Shown piece by piece: positions 1 through 13,624 of a stretch of DNA of 64,000 nt (its first letter is position 1; each line of letters begins with the position of its first letter). The DNA comes from Loxodes magnus. Lineage: Eukaryota; Ciliophora; Karyorelictea; Loxodida; Loxodidae. Position numbers and translations under genes: made by a program. The DNA lies in assembly GCA_946699065.1 (NCBI GenBank), contig CAMPDV010001447.1, positions 53,813 through 117,812 of the forward strand, given 5' to 3'. The notes under the pieces were generated by a model. That model was not told where the DNA came from and did not search any database. It saw only the letters and a list, made by a program, of their open reading frames with translations.

Positions 1-3000
1 CTATAAGTAATTGAATGTATCAAATACTAGAAGTTATCTTAGAAAAGTGGATAAGAAAAGTGATTAAGAAAAGAAAGAAAAAGAGTCTCAGTTTCAATAA
101 GTAATTGAAAGTATCAAATACTAGAGGTTATCTAAGAAAAGTGAATAATAAAGTAAGAAAAAAAGTCTCAGTTTCAATAAGTAATTGAAAGTATCAAATA
201 CTAGAAGTTATCTAAGAAAAGTGAATAAGAAAAGTGAATAAAAAAAGTAATAAAAAGAATCTCAGTTTCAATAAGTAATTGAAAGTATCAAATAATAGAA
301 GTTATCTAAGAAAAGTGAATAAGAAAAGTAATAAAAAGAGTCTCAGTTTCAATAAGTAATAGAAAGTATCAAATACTAGAAGTTATCTAAGAAAAGTGAA
401 TAATAAAAGTGAATAAGAAAAGAAAGAAAAAGAGTCTCAGTTTCAATAAGTAATTGAAAGTTTCAAATACTAGAAGTTATCTAAGAAAAGTGAATAAGAA
501 AAGTAATAAAAAGAGTCTCAGTTTCAATAAGTAATTGAAAATATCAAATACTAGAAGTTATCTAAGAAAAGTGAATAAGAAAAGTGAATAAGAAAGGATA
601 GAAAAAGAGTCTCAGTTTCAATAAGTAATTGAAAGTATCAAATACTAGAAGTTATCTAAGAAAAGTGAATAATAAAAGTGAATAAGAAAAGAAAGTAAAA
701 GAGTCTCAGTTTCAATAAGTAATTGAAAGTTTCAAATACTAGAAGTTATCTAAGAAAAGTGAATAAGAAAAGTGATTAAGAAAAGAAAGAAAAAGAGTCT
801 CAGTTTCAATAAGTAATTGAAAGTATCAAATACTAGAAGTTATCTAAGAAATGTGATTAAGAAAAGAAAGTAAAAGAGTCTTAGTTTCAATAAGTAATTG
901 AAAATATCAAATGCTAGAATTTATATAGATTTCTAAGAAAAGTGAATAAGAAAAGTGAATAGGAAAAGATAGAAAAAGAGTCTCAGTTTCAATAAGTAAT
1001 TGAAAGTATCAAATACTAGAAGTTATCTAAGAAAAGTGAATAAGAAAAGTGAATAAGAAAGGATAGAAAAAGAGTCTCAGTTTCAATAAGTAATTGAAAG
1101 TATCAAATATTAGAAGTTATCTTAGAAAAGTGGATAAGAAAAGTGATTAAGAAAAGAAAGAAAAAGAATCTCAGTTTCAATAAGTAATTGAAAGTATCAA
1201 ATAATAGAAGTTATCTAAGAAAAGTGAATAAGAAAAGTAATAAAAAGATTCTCAGTTTCAATAAGTAATTGAAAGTATCAAATACTAGAAGTTATCTAAG
1301 AAATGTGATTAAGAAAAGTAAGAAATCGAGTCTCAGTTTCTATAAGTAATTGAATGTATCAAATACTAGAAGTCATCTAAGAAGAGTGAATAAGAAAAGT
1401 GAATAAGAAAAGTAAGTAAAAGAGTCTGTGTTTCAATAAGTTATTGAAAGTATTAAATACTAGATGTTATCTAAGAAAAGTGAATAATATTGTAAGAAAA
1501 AAAGTCTCAGTTTCAATAAGTAATTGAAAGTATCAAATACTAGAAGTTATCTAAGAAAAGTGAATAAGAAAAGTGAATAAAAAAAGTAATAAGAAGAATC
1601 TCAGTTTCAATAAGTAATTGAAAGTATCAAATAATAGAAGTTATCTAAGAAAAGTGAATAAGAAAAGCAATAAAAAGAGTCTCAGTTTCAATAAGTAATT
1701 GAAAGTATCAAATACTAGAAGTTATCTAAGAAAAGTGAATAATAAAAGTGAATAAGAAAAGAAAGAAAAAGAGTCTCAGTTTCAATAAGTAATTGAAAGT
1801 TTCAAATACTAGAAGTTATCTAAGAAAAGTGAATAAGAAAAGTAATAAAAAGAGTCTCAGTTTCAATAAGTAATTGAAAATATCAAATACTAGAAGTTAT
1901 CTAAGAAAAGTGAATAAGAAAAGTGAATAAGAAAGGATAGAAAAAGAGTCTCAGTTTCAATAAGTAATTGAAAGTATCAAATACTAGAAGTTATCTAAGA
2001 AAAGTGAATAATAAAAGTGAATAAGAAAAGAAAGTAAAAGAGTCTCAGTTTCAATAAGTAATTGAAAGTTTCAAATACTAGAAGTTATCTAAGAAAAGTG
2101 AATAAGAAAAGTGATTAAGAAAAGAAAGAAAAAGAGTCTCAGTTTCAATAAGTAATTGAAAGTATCAAATACTAGAAGTTATCTAAGAAATGTGATTAAG
2201 AAAAGAAAGTAAAAGAGTCTTAGTTTCAATAAGTAATTGAAAATATCAAATGCTAGAATTTATATAGATTTCTAAGAAAAGTGAATAAGAAAAGTGAATA
2301 GGAAAAGATAGAAAAAGAGTCTCAGTTTCAATAAGTAATTGAAAGTATCAAATACTAGAAGTTATCTAAGAAAAGTGAATAAGAAAAGTGAATAAGAAAG
2401 GATAGAAAAAGAGTCTCAGTTTCAATAAGTAATTGAAAGTATCAAATATTAGAAGTTATCTTAGAAAAGTGGATAAGAAAAGTGATTAAGAAAAGAAAGA
2501 AAAAGAATCTCAGTTTCAATAAGTAATTGAAAGTATCAAATAATAGAAGTTATCTAAGAAAAGTGAATAAGAAAAGTAATAAAAAGATTCTCAGTTTCAA
2601 TAAGTAATTGAAAGTATCAAATACTAGAAGTTATCTAAGAAATGTGATTAAGAAAAGTAAGAAATCGAGTCTCAGTTTCTATAAGTAATTGAATGTATCA
2701 AATACTAGAAGTCATCTAAGAAGAGTGAATAAGAAAAGTGAATAAGAAAAGTAAGTAAAAGAGTCTGTGTTTCAATAAGTTATTGAAAGTATTAAATACT
2801 AGATGTTATCTAAGAAAAGTGAATAATATTGTAAGAAAAAAAGTCTCAGTTTCAATAAGTAATTGAAAGTATCAAATACTAGAAGTTATCTAAGAAAAGT
2901 GAATAAGAAAAGTGAATAAAAAAAGTAATAAGAAGAATCTCAGTTTCAATAAGTAATTGAAAGTATCAAATAATAGAAGTTATCTAAGAAAAGTGAATAA

Positions 3001-3230
3001 GAAAAGCAATAAAAAGAGTCTCAGTTTCAATAAGTAATTGAAAGTATCAAATACTAGAAGTTATCTAAGAAAAGTGAATAATAAAAGTGAATAAGAAAAG
3101 AAAGAAAAAGAGTCTCAGTTTCAATAAGTAATTGAAAGTTTCAAATACTAGAAGTTATCTAAGAAAAGTGAATAAGAAAAGTAATAAAAAGAGTCTCAGT
3201 TTCAATAAGTAATTGAAAATATCAAATGCT
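1..3230. repeat. 1,339-bp higher-order tandem repeat within the satellite
   Basis: Rare unit variants recur 1,339 bp apart: the block with gaaatcgagtctcag followed by tctataagtaattgaatg occurs at about 1322 and again at 2661, and the flanking units match at the same offset. About 2.4 copies are visible (roughly 1-1339, 1340-2678, 2679-3230). The first copy differs in its opening units. Seen directly by comparing positions; full identity was not computed. Confidence 0.85.
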
Positions 3231-5300
3231 AGAATTTATATAGATTTCTAAGAAAAGTGAATAGGAAAAGATAGAAAAAGAGTCTCAGTTTCAATAACTA
3301 ATTGAAAGTATCAAATACTAGAAGTTATCTAAGAAAAGTGAATAATAAAAGTGAATAAGAAAAGAAAGTAAAAGAGTCTCATTTTCAATAAGTAATTGAA
3401 AGTTTCAAATACTAGAAGTTATCTAAGAAAAGTGAATAAGAAAAGTGAAATGGAAAAGTAAGAAAAAGAGTCTCAGTTTCAATAAGTAATTGAAAGTATC
3501 AAATATTAGAAGTTATCTAAGAAAAGTGAATAATAAAAGTGAATAAGAAAAGAAAGAAAAAGAGTCTCAGTTTCAATAAGTAATTGAAAGTTTCAAATAC
3601 TAGAAGTTATCTAAGAAAAGTGAATAAGAAAAGTAATAAAAAGAGTCTCAGTTTCAATAAGTAATTGAAAATATCAAATGCTAGAATTTATATAGATTTC
3701 TAAGAAAAGTGAATAGGAAAAGATAGAAAAATAGTCTCAGTTTCAATAAGTAATTGAAAGTATCAAATACTAGAAGTTATCTAAGAAAAGTGAATAATAA
3801 AAGTGAATAAGAAAAGAAAGAAAAAGAGTCTCAGTTTCAATAAGTAATTGAAAGTTTCAAATACTAGAAGTTATCTAAGAAAAGTGAATAAGAAAAGTGA
3901 AATGGAAAAGTAAGAAAAAGAGTCTCAGTTTCAATAAGTAATTGAAAGTATCAAATATTAGAAGTTATCTTAGAAAAGTGGATAAGAAAAGTGATTAAGA
4001 AAAGAAAGAAAAAGAGTCTCAGTTTCAATAAGTAATTGAAAGTATCAAATACTAGAAGTTATCTAAGAAATGTGATTAAGAAAAGAAAGTAAAAGAGTCT
4101 TAGTTTCAATAAGTAATTGAAAATATCAAATGCTAGAATTTATATAGATTTCTAAGAAAAGTGAATAGGAAAAGATAGAAAAAGAGTCTCAGTTTCAATA
4201 ACTAATTGAAAGTATCAAATACTAGAAGTTATCTAAGAAAAGTGAATAATAAAAGTGAATAAGAAAAGAAAGTAAAAGAGTCTCAGTTTCAATAAGTAAT
4301 TGAAAGTTTCAAATACTAGAAGTTATCTAAGAAAAGTGAATAAGAAAAGTGAAATGGAAAAGTAAGAAAAAGAGTCTCAGTTTCAATAAGTAATTGAAAG
4401 TATCAAATATTAGAAGTTATCTAAGAAAAGTGAATAATAAAAGTGAATAAGAAAAGAAAGAAAAAGAGTCTCAGTTTCAATAAGTAATTGAAAGTTTCAA
4501 ATACTAGAAGTTATCTAAGAAAAGTGAATAAGAAAAGTAATAAAAAGAGTCTCAGTTTCAATAAGTAATTGAAAATATCAAATGCTAGAATTTATATAGA
4601 TTTCTAAGAAAAGTGAATAGGAAAAGATAGAAAAATAGTCTCAGTTTCAATAAGTAATTGAAAGTATCAAATACTAGAAGTTATCTAAGAAAAGTGAATA
4701 ATAAAAGTGAATAAGAAAAGAAAGAAAAAGAGTCTCAGTTTCAATAAGTAATTGAAAGTTTCAAATACTAGAAGTTATCTAAGAAAAGTGAATAAGAAAA
4801 GTGAAATGGAAAAGTAAGAAAAAGAGTCTCAGTTTCAATAAGTAATTGAAAGTATCAAATACTAGAAGTTATCTAAGAAAAGTGAATAATAAAAGTGAAT
4901 AAGAAAAGAAAGAAAAAGAGTCTCAGTTTCAATAAGTAATTGAAAGTTTCAAATACTAGAAGTTATCTAAGAAAAGTGAATAAGAAAAGTAATAAAAAGA
5001 GTCTCAGTTTCAATAAGTAATTGAAAATATCAAATGCTAGAATTTATATAGATTTCTAAGAAAAGTGAATAGGAAAAGATAGAAAAATAGTCTCAGTTTC
5101 AATAAGTAATTGAAAGTATCAAATACTAGAAGTTATCTAAGAAAAGTGAATAATAAAAGTGAATAAGAAAAGAAAGAAAAAGAGTCTCAGTTTCAATAAG
5201 TAATTGAAAGTTTCAAATACTAGAAGTTATCTAAGAAAAGTGAATAAGAAAAGTGAAATGGAAAAGTAAGAAAAAGAGTCTCAGTTTCAATAAGTAATTG
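3230..5300. repeat. ~904-bp higher-order repeat within the satellite
   Basis: The unusual core variant caataactaattg occurs at about 3292 and 4196, and the order of unit types around it is the same, giving an offset of about 904 bp. The unit with atagaaaaatagtctcag recurs at about 3722, 4627 and 5083. This is a second, independent scale of duplication next to the 1,339-bp one. Confidence 0.65.
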
Positions 5301-6590
5301 AAAGTATCAAATATTAGAAGTTATCTTAGAAAAGTGGATAAGAAAAGTGATTAAGAAAAGAAAGAAAAAGAGTCTCAGTTTCAATAAGTAATTGAAAGTA
5401 TCAAATACTAGAAGTTATCTAAGAAATGTGATTAAGAAAAGAAAGTAAAAGAGTCTTAGTTTCAATAAGTAATTGAAAATATCAAATGCTAGAATTTATA
5501 TAGATTTCTTATAAAAGTGAATAGGAAAAGATAGAAAAAGAGTCTATGTTTCAATAAGTAATGGAAAGTATCAAATAATAGAAGATATCTAAGAAAAGTG
5601 AATAAGAAAAGTGAATAAGAAAGGATAGAAAAAGAGTCTCAGTTTCAATAAGTAATTGAAAGTATCAAATACTAGAAGTTATCTAAGAAATGTGATTAAG
5701 AAAAGTAAGAAAAAGAGTCTCAGTTTCAATAAGTAATTGAAAGTATCAAATACTAGAAGTTATCTAAGAAAAGTGAATATGAAAAGTGAATAAAAAAAGT
5801 AATAAAAAGAATCTCAGTTTCAATAAGTAATTGAAAGTATCAAATACTAGAAGTTATCTAAGAAATGTGATTAAGAAAAGTGATTAAGAAAGGATAGAAA
5901 AATAGTCTCAGTTTCAATAAGTAATTGAAAGTATCAAATACTAGAAGTTATCTAAGAAAAGTGAATAAGAAAAGTGTATAAGAAAAATAATAAAAAGAGT
6001 CTCAGTTTCAATAAGTAATTGAAAGTATCAAATATTAGAAGTTATCTTAGAAAAGTGGATAAGAAAAGTGATTAAGAAAAGAAAGAAAAAGAGTCTCAGT
6101 TTCAATAAGTAATTGAAAGTATCAAATACTAGAAGTTATCTAAGAAATGTGATTAAGAAAAGAAAGTAAAAGAGTCTTAGTTTCAATAAGTAATTGAAAA
6201 TATCAAATGCTAGAATTTATATAGATTTCTAATAAAAGTGAATAGGAAAAGATAGAAAAAGAGTCTATGTTTCAATAAGTAATTGAAAGTATCAAATAAT
6301 AGAAGATATCTAAGAAGAGTGAATAAGATAAGTGAATAAGAAAAGTAAGTAAAAGAGTCTGTGTTTCAATAAGTTATTGAAAGTATCAAATACTAGAGGT
6401 TATCTAAGAAAAGTGAATAATAAAGTAAGAAAAAGAGTCTCAGTTTCAATAAGTAATTGAAAGTATCAAATACTAGAAGTTATCTAAGAAAAGTGAATAA
6501 GAAAAGTGAATAAAAAAAGTAATAAAAAGAATCTCAGTTTCAATAAGTAATTGAAAGTATCAAATACTAGAAGTTATCTAAGGAATGTGA

Positions 6591-9500
6591 TTAAGAAAAG
6601 TGATTAAGAAAGGATAGAAAAATAGTCTCAGTTTCAATAAGTAATTGAAAGTATCAAATACTAGAAGTTATCTAAGAAAAGTGAATAAGAAAAGTGTATA
6701 AGAAAAGTAATAAAAAGAGTCTCAGTTTCAATAAGTAATTGAAAGTATCAAATACTAGAAGTTATCTTAGAAAAGTGAAGAATAAAAGTAAGAAAAAGAG
6801 TCTCAGTTTCAATAAGTAATTGAAAGTATCAAATACTAGAAGTTATCTAAGAAAAGTGAATAAGAAAAGTGAATAAGAAAGGATAGATAAAGAGTCTCAG
6901 TTTAAATAAGTAATTGAAAGTATCAAATACTAGAAGTTATCTAAGAAAAGTTAATAAGAAAAGTGAATAAGAAAAGTAAGAAAAAGAGTCTCAGTTTCGA
7001 TAAGTATATGAAAGTATCAAATACTAGAAGTTATCTAAGAAAAGTGAATAATAAAAGTAAGAAAGAGAGTCTCAGTTTCAATAAGTAGATCAAAGTATCA
7101 AATAGTAGAAGTTATCTAAGAAAAGTGAATAAGAAAAGTGAATAATAAAAGTAAGAAAGAGATTCTATGTTTCAATAAGAAGATCAAAGTATCAACTACT
7201 AGAAGTTATCATAAGAAAAATGAATAATAAAGTAATAAAAAGAGTCTCAGTTTCAATAAGTAATTGAAAGTATCAAATACTAGAAGTTATCTAAGAAAAG
7301 TGAATAATAAAAGAAAGAAAAAGAGTCTCAGTTTCAATAAGTGATTGAAAGTATCAAATACTAGAATTTATAAGGATTTCTAAGAAAAGTGAATAATAAA
7401 GTAAGAAAAAGAGTCTCAGTTTCAATAAGAAGATCAAAGTATCAAATTCTAGAAGTTATCTAAGAAATGTGATTAAGAAAAGATAGAAAAAGAGTCTCAG
7501 TTTCAATAAGTAATTGAAAGTATCAAATACTAGAAGTTATCTAAGAAAAGTGAATAATAAAGTAAGAAAAAGAGTCTCAGTTTCAATAAGTGATTGAAAG
7601 TATCAAATACTAGAATTTATAAGGATTTCTAAGAAAAGTGAATAATAAAGTAAGAAAAAGAGTCTCAGTTTCAATAAGAAGATCAAAGTATAATTCTAGA
7701 AGTTATCTAAGAAATGTGATTAAGAAAAGATAGAAAAAGATTCTCAGTTTCAATAAGTAATTGAAAGTATCAAATACTAGAAGTTATCTAAGAAAAGTGA
7801 ATAATAAAGTAAGAAAAAGAGTCTCAGTTTCAATAAGTAATTGAAAGTATCAAATACTAGAAGTTATCTAAGAAAAGTGAAGAATAAAAGTAAAAAAAAG
7901 AGTCTCAGTTTCAATAAGTAATTGAAAGTATCAAATAATAGAAGATATCTAAGAAATGTGAGAAAGAAAAGTAAGTAAAAGAGTCTGTGTTTCAATAAGT
8001 TTTTGAAAGTATCAAATACTAGAAGTTATCTAAGAAAAGTGAATAATAAAAGAAAGAAAAAGAGTCTCAGTTTCAATAAGTGATTGAAAGTATCAAATAC
8101 TAGAATTTATAAGGATTTCTAAGAAAAGTGAATAATAAAGTAAGAAAAAGAGTCTCAGTTTCAATAAGAAGATCAAAGTATCAAATTCTAGAAGTTATCT
8201 AAGAAATGTGATTAAGAGAAGATAGAAAAAGAGTCTCAGTTTCAATAAGTAATTGAAAGTATCAAATACTAGAAGTTATCTAAGAAATGTGAGAAAGAAA
8301 AGTAAGTAAAAGAGTCTGTGTTTCAATAAGTCTTTGAAAGTATCAAATACTAGAGGTTATCTAAGAAAAGTGAATAATAAAAGAAAGAAAAAGAGTCTGA
8401 GTTTCAATAAGTATTTGAAAGTATCAAATACTAGAATTTATAAGGATTTCTAAGAAAAGTGAATAATAAAGTAAGAAAAAGAGTCTCAGTTTCAATAAGA
8501 AGATCAAAGTATCAAATTCTAGAAGTTATCTAAGAAATGTGATTAAGAAAAGATAGAAAAAGAGTCTCAGTTTCAATAAGTAATTGAAAGTATCAAATAC
8601 TAGAAGTTATCTAAGAAATGTGATAAAGAAAAGAAAGAATAAGAGTCTCAGTTTCAATAAGTAATTGAAAGTATCAAATACTAGAAGTTATCTAAGAAAA
8701 GTGAATAATAAAAGAAAGAAAAAGAGTCTCAGTTTCAATAAGAAGATCAAAGTGTCAAATTCTAGAAGTTATCTAAGAAATGTGATTAAGAAAAGTAAGA
8801 AAAATAGTCTCAGTTTCAATAAGTTTTTGAAAGTATCAAATACTAGAGGTTATCTAAGAAAAGTGAATAAGAAAAGTAAGAAAAAGAGTCTCAGTTTCAA
8901 TAAGTAATTGAAAGTATCAAATACTAGAATTTATAAGGATTTCTAAGAAAAGTGAAAAATAAAGTAAGAAAAAGAGTCTCAGTTTCAATAAGAAGATCAA
9001 AGTATCAAATTCTAGAAGTTATCTAAGAAATGTGATTAAGAAAAGATAGAAAAAGAGTCTCAGTTTCAATAAGTAATTGAAAGTATCAAATACTAGAGGT
9101 TATCTAAGAAAAGTGAATAAGAAAAGTAAGAAAAAGAGACTCAGTTTCAATAAGTATTTGAAAGTATCAAATACTAGAATTTATAAGGATTTCTAAGAAA
9201 AGTGAATAAGAAGAGTAAGAAAAAGAGTCTCAGTTTCAATAAGTAATTGAAAGTATCAAATACTAGAAGTTATCTAAGAAAAGTGAAAAATAAAAGAAAG
9301 AAAAAGAGTCTCAGTTTCAATAAGAAGATCAACGTGTCAAATTCTAGAAGTTATCTAAGAAATGTGATTAAGAAAAGTAAGAAAAATAGTCTCAGTTTCA
9401 ATAAGTAATTGAAAGTATCAAATACTAGAAGTTATCTAAGAAAAGTGAATAATAAAGTAAGAAAAAGAGTTTCAGTTTCAATAAGTAGATCAAAGTATCA

Positions 9501-9662
9501 AATAATAGAAGTTATCTAAGAAAAGTGAATAAGAAAAGTGAATAAGAAAGGATAGTAAAAGAGTCTCAGTTTCAATAAGTAATTGAAAGTATCAAATACT
9601 AGCAGTTATCTAAGAAAAGTGAATAGGAAAAGATAGAAAAAGAGTCTCAGTTTCAATAAGTA
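6591..9662. repeat. Large satellite duplication, copy 1 (offset 3,962 bp)
   Basis: About 3.07 kb of the array recurs 3,962 bp downstream with no difference at the positions I compared (for example 6661 with 10623, 8161 with 12123, 9601 with 13563). The match begins near 6591 and stops near 9662, where taatt and tattt differ. The block is rich in the tttataaggatttct and aagaagatcaaag variants that are otherwise scarce, so the correspondence is specific. Confidence 0.88.
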
Positions 9663-10552
9663 TTTGAAAGTATCAAATACTAGAAGTTATCTAAGAAAAG
9701 TGAATAAGAAAAATAAGAAAAAGAGTCTCAGTTTCAATAAGTAATTGAAAGTATCAAATACTAGATGATATCTAAGAAAAGTGAATAAGAAAAGTGAATA
9801 AGAAAGGATAGTAAAAGAGTCTCAGTTTCAATAAGTAATTGAAAGTATCAAATACTAGCAGTTATCTAAGAAAAGTGAATAATAAAAGTAAGAAAAAGAG
9901 TCTCAGTTTCAATAAGTATTTGAAAGTATCAAATACTAGAAGTTATCTAAGAAAAGTGAATAAGAAAAATAAGAAAAAGAGTCTCAGTTTCAATAAGTAA
10001 TTGAAAGTATCAAATAATAGAAGTTATCTAAGAAAAGTGAATAAGAAAAGTAATAAAAAGATTCTCAGTTTCTATAAGTAATTGAAAGTATCAAATACTA
10101 GATGATATCTAAGAAAAGTGAATAAGAAAAGTGAATAAGAAAGGATAGTAAAAGAGTCTCAGTTTCAATAAGTAATTGAAAGTATCAAATACTAGCAGTT
10201 ATCTAAGAAAAGTGAATAGGAAAAGATAGAAAAAGAGTCTCAGTTTCAATAAGTAATTGAAAGTATCAAATACTAGAAGTTATCTAAGAAAAGTGAATAA
10301 GAAAAGTGAATAAGAAAAGAAAGAAAAAGAGTCTCAGTTTCAATAAGTAATTGAAAGTTTCAAATACTAGAAGTTATCTAAGAAAAGTGAATAAGAAAAG
10401 TAATAAAAAGAGTCTCAGTTTCAATAAGTAATTGAAAATATCAAATACTAGAAGTTATCTTAGAAAAGTGAAGAATAAAAGTAAGAAAAAGAGTCTCAGT
10501 TTCAATAAGTAATTGAAAGTATCAAATACTAGAAGTTATCTAAGAAAAGTGA

Positions 10553-13500
10553 ATAAGAAAAGTGATTAAGAAAGGATAGAAAAATAGTCTCAGTTTCAAT
10601 AAGTAATTGAAAGTATCAAATACTAGAAGTTATCTAAGAAAAGTGAATAAGAAAAGTGTATAAGAAAAGTAATAAAAAGAGTCTCAGTTTCAATAAGTAA
10701 TTGAAAGTATCAAATACTAGAAGTTATCTTAGAAAAGTGAAGAATAAAAGTAAGAAAAAGAGTCTCAGTTTCAATAAGTAATTGAAAGTATCAAATACTA
10801 GAAGTTATCTAAGAAAAGTGAATAAGAAAAGTGAATAAGAAAGGATAGATAAAGAGTCTCAGTTTAAATAAGTAATTGAAAGTATCAAATACTAGAAGTT
10901 ATCTAAGAAAAGTTAATAAGAAAAGTGAATAAGAAAAGTAAGAAAAAGAGTCTCAGTTTCGATAAGTATATGAAAGTATCAAATACTAGAAGTTATCTAA
11001 GAAAAGTGAATAATAAAAGTAAGAAAGAGAGTCTCAGTTTCAATAAGTAGATCAAAGTATCAAATAGTAGAAGTTATCTAAGAAAAGTGAATAAGAAAAG
11101 TGAATAATAAAAGTAAGAAAGAGATTCTATGTTTCAATAAGAAGATCAAAGTATCAACTACTAGAAGTTATCATAAGAAAAATGAATAATAAAGTAATAA
11201 AAAGAGTCTCAGTTTCAATAAGTAATTGAAAGTATCAAATACTAGAAGTTATCTAAGAAAAGTGAATAATAAAAGAAAGAAAAAGAGTCTCAGTTTCAAT
11301 AAGTGATTGAAAGTATCAAATACTAGAATTTATAAGGATTTCTAAGAAAAGTGAATAATAAAGTAAGAAAAAGAGTCTCAGTTTCAATAAGAAGATCAAA
11401 GTATCAAATTCTAGAAGTTATCTAAGAAATGTGATTAAGAAAAGATAGAAAAAGAGTCTCAGTTTCAATAAGTAATTGAAAGTATCAAATACTAGAAGTT
11501 ATCTAAGAAAAGTGAATAATAAAGTAAGAAAAAGAGTCTCAGTTTCAATAAGTGATTGAAAGTATCAAATACTAGAATTTATAAGGATTTCTAAGAAAAG
11601 TGAATAATAAAGTAAGAAAAAGAGTCTCAGTTTCAATAAGAAGATCAAAGTATAATTCTAGAAGTTATCTAAGAAATGTGATTAAGAAAAGATAGAAAAA
11701 GATTCTCAGTTTCAATAAGTAATTGAAAGTATCAAATACTAGAAGTTATCTAAGAAAAGTGAATAATAAAGTAAGAAAAAGAGTCTCAGTTTCAATAAGT
11801 AATTGAAAGTATCAAATACTAGAAGTTATCTAAGAAAAGTGAAGAATAAAAGTAAAAAAAAGAGTCTCAGTTTCAATAAGTAATTGAAAGTATCAAATAA
11901 TAGAAGATATCTAAGAAATGTGAGAAAGAAAAGTAAGTAAAAGAGTCTGTGTTTCAATAAGTTTTTGAAAGTATCAAATACTAGAAGTTATCTAAGAAAA
12001 GTGAATAATAAAAGAAAGAAAAAGAGTCTCAGTTTCAATAAGTGATTGAAAGTATCAAATACTAGAATTTATAAGGATTTCTAAGAAAAGTGAATAATAA
12101 AGTAAGAAAAAGAGTCTCAGTTTCAATAAGAAGATCAAAGTATCAAATTCTAGAAGTTATCTAAGAAATGTGATTAAGAGAAGATAGAAAAAGAGTCTCA
12201 GTTTCAATAAGTAATTGAAAGTATCAAATACTAGAAGTTATCTAAGAAATGTGAGAAAGAAAAGTAAGTAAAAGAGTCTGTGTTTCAATAAGTCTTTGAA
12301 AGTATCAAATACTAGAGGTTATCTAAGAAAAGTGAATAATAAAAGAAAGAAAAAGAGTCTGAGTTTCAATAAGTATTTGAAAGTATCAAATACTAGAATT
12401 TATAAGGATTTCTAAGAAAAGTGAATAATAAAGTAAGAAAAAGAGTCTCAGTTTCAATAAGAAGATCAAAGTATCAAATTCTAGAAGTTATCTAAGAAAT
12501 GTGATTAAGAAAAGATAGAAAAAGAGTCTCAGTTTCAATAAGTAATTGAAAGTATCAAATACTAGAAGTTATCTAAGAAATGTGATAAAGAAAAGAAAGA
12601 ATAAGAGTCTCAGTTTCAATAAGTAATTGAAAGTATCAAATACTAGAAGTTATCTAAGAAAAGTGAATAATAAAAGAAAGAAAAAGAGTCTCAGTTTCAA
12701 TAAGAAGATCAAAGTGTCAAATTCTAGAAGTTATCTAAGAAATGTGATTAAGAAAAGTAAGAAAAATAGTCTCAGTTTCAATAAGTTTTTGAAAGTATCA
12801 AATACTAGAGGTTATCTAAGAAAAGTGAATAAGAAAAGTAAGAAAAAGAGTCTCAGTTTCAATAAGTAATTGAAAGTATCAAATACTAGAATTTATAAGG
12901 ATTTCTAAGAAAAGTGAAAAATAAAGTAAGAAAAAGAGTCTCAGTTTCAATAAGAAGATCAAAGTATCAAATTCTAGAAGTTATCTAAGAAATGTGATTA
13001 AGAAAAGATAGAAAAAGAGTCTCAGTTTCAATAAGTAATTGAAAGTATCAAATACTAGAGGTTATCTAAGAAAAGTGAATAAGAAAAGTAAGAAAAAGAG
13101 ACTCAGTTTCAATAAGTATTTGAAAGTATCAAATACTAGAATTTATAAGGATTTCTAAGAAAAGTGAATAAGAAGAGTAAGAAAAAGAGTCTCAGTTTCA
13201 ATAAGTAATTGAAAGTATCAAATACTAGAAGTTATCTAAGAAAAGTGAAAAATAAAAGAAAGAAAAAGAGTCTCAGTTTCAATAAGAAGATCAACGTGTC
13301 AAATTCTAGAAGTTATCTAAGAAATGTGATTAAGAAAAGTAAGAAAAATAGTCTCAGTTTCAATAAGTAATTGAAAGTATCAAATACTAGAAGTTATCTA
13401 AGAAAAGTGAATAATAAAGTAAGAAAAAGAGTTTCAGTTTCAATAAGTAGATCAAAGTATCAAATAATAGAAGTTATCTAAGAAAAGTGAATAAGAAAAG

Positions 13501-13624
13501 TGAATAAGAAAGGATAGTAAAAGAGTCTCAGTTTCAATAAGTAATTGAAAGTATCAAATACTAGCAGTTATCTAAGAAAAGTGAATAGGAAAAGATAGAA
13601 AAAGAGTCTCAGTTTCAATAAGTA
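10553..13624. repeat. Large satellite duplication, copy 2 (offset 3,962 bp)
   Basis: Second copy of the block at 6591-9662. About 0.9 kb of ordinary units separates the copies, so the duplicated segment including spacer is 3,962 bp. Near identity over 3 kb, in an array whose neighbouring units differ by many substitutions, points to recent unequal exchange or to an assembly duplication. Confidence 0.88.

Noticed and set aside
8665..8907. 80-residue standard-code ORF in the satellite, repeated identically at 12627-12869
   Set aside because: It is three satellite units that happen to lack TAA/TAG in this frame; the frame is lost in adjacent units and the second copy is part of the 3,962-bp duplication.
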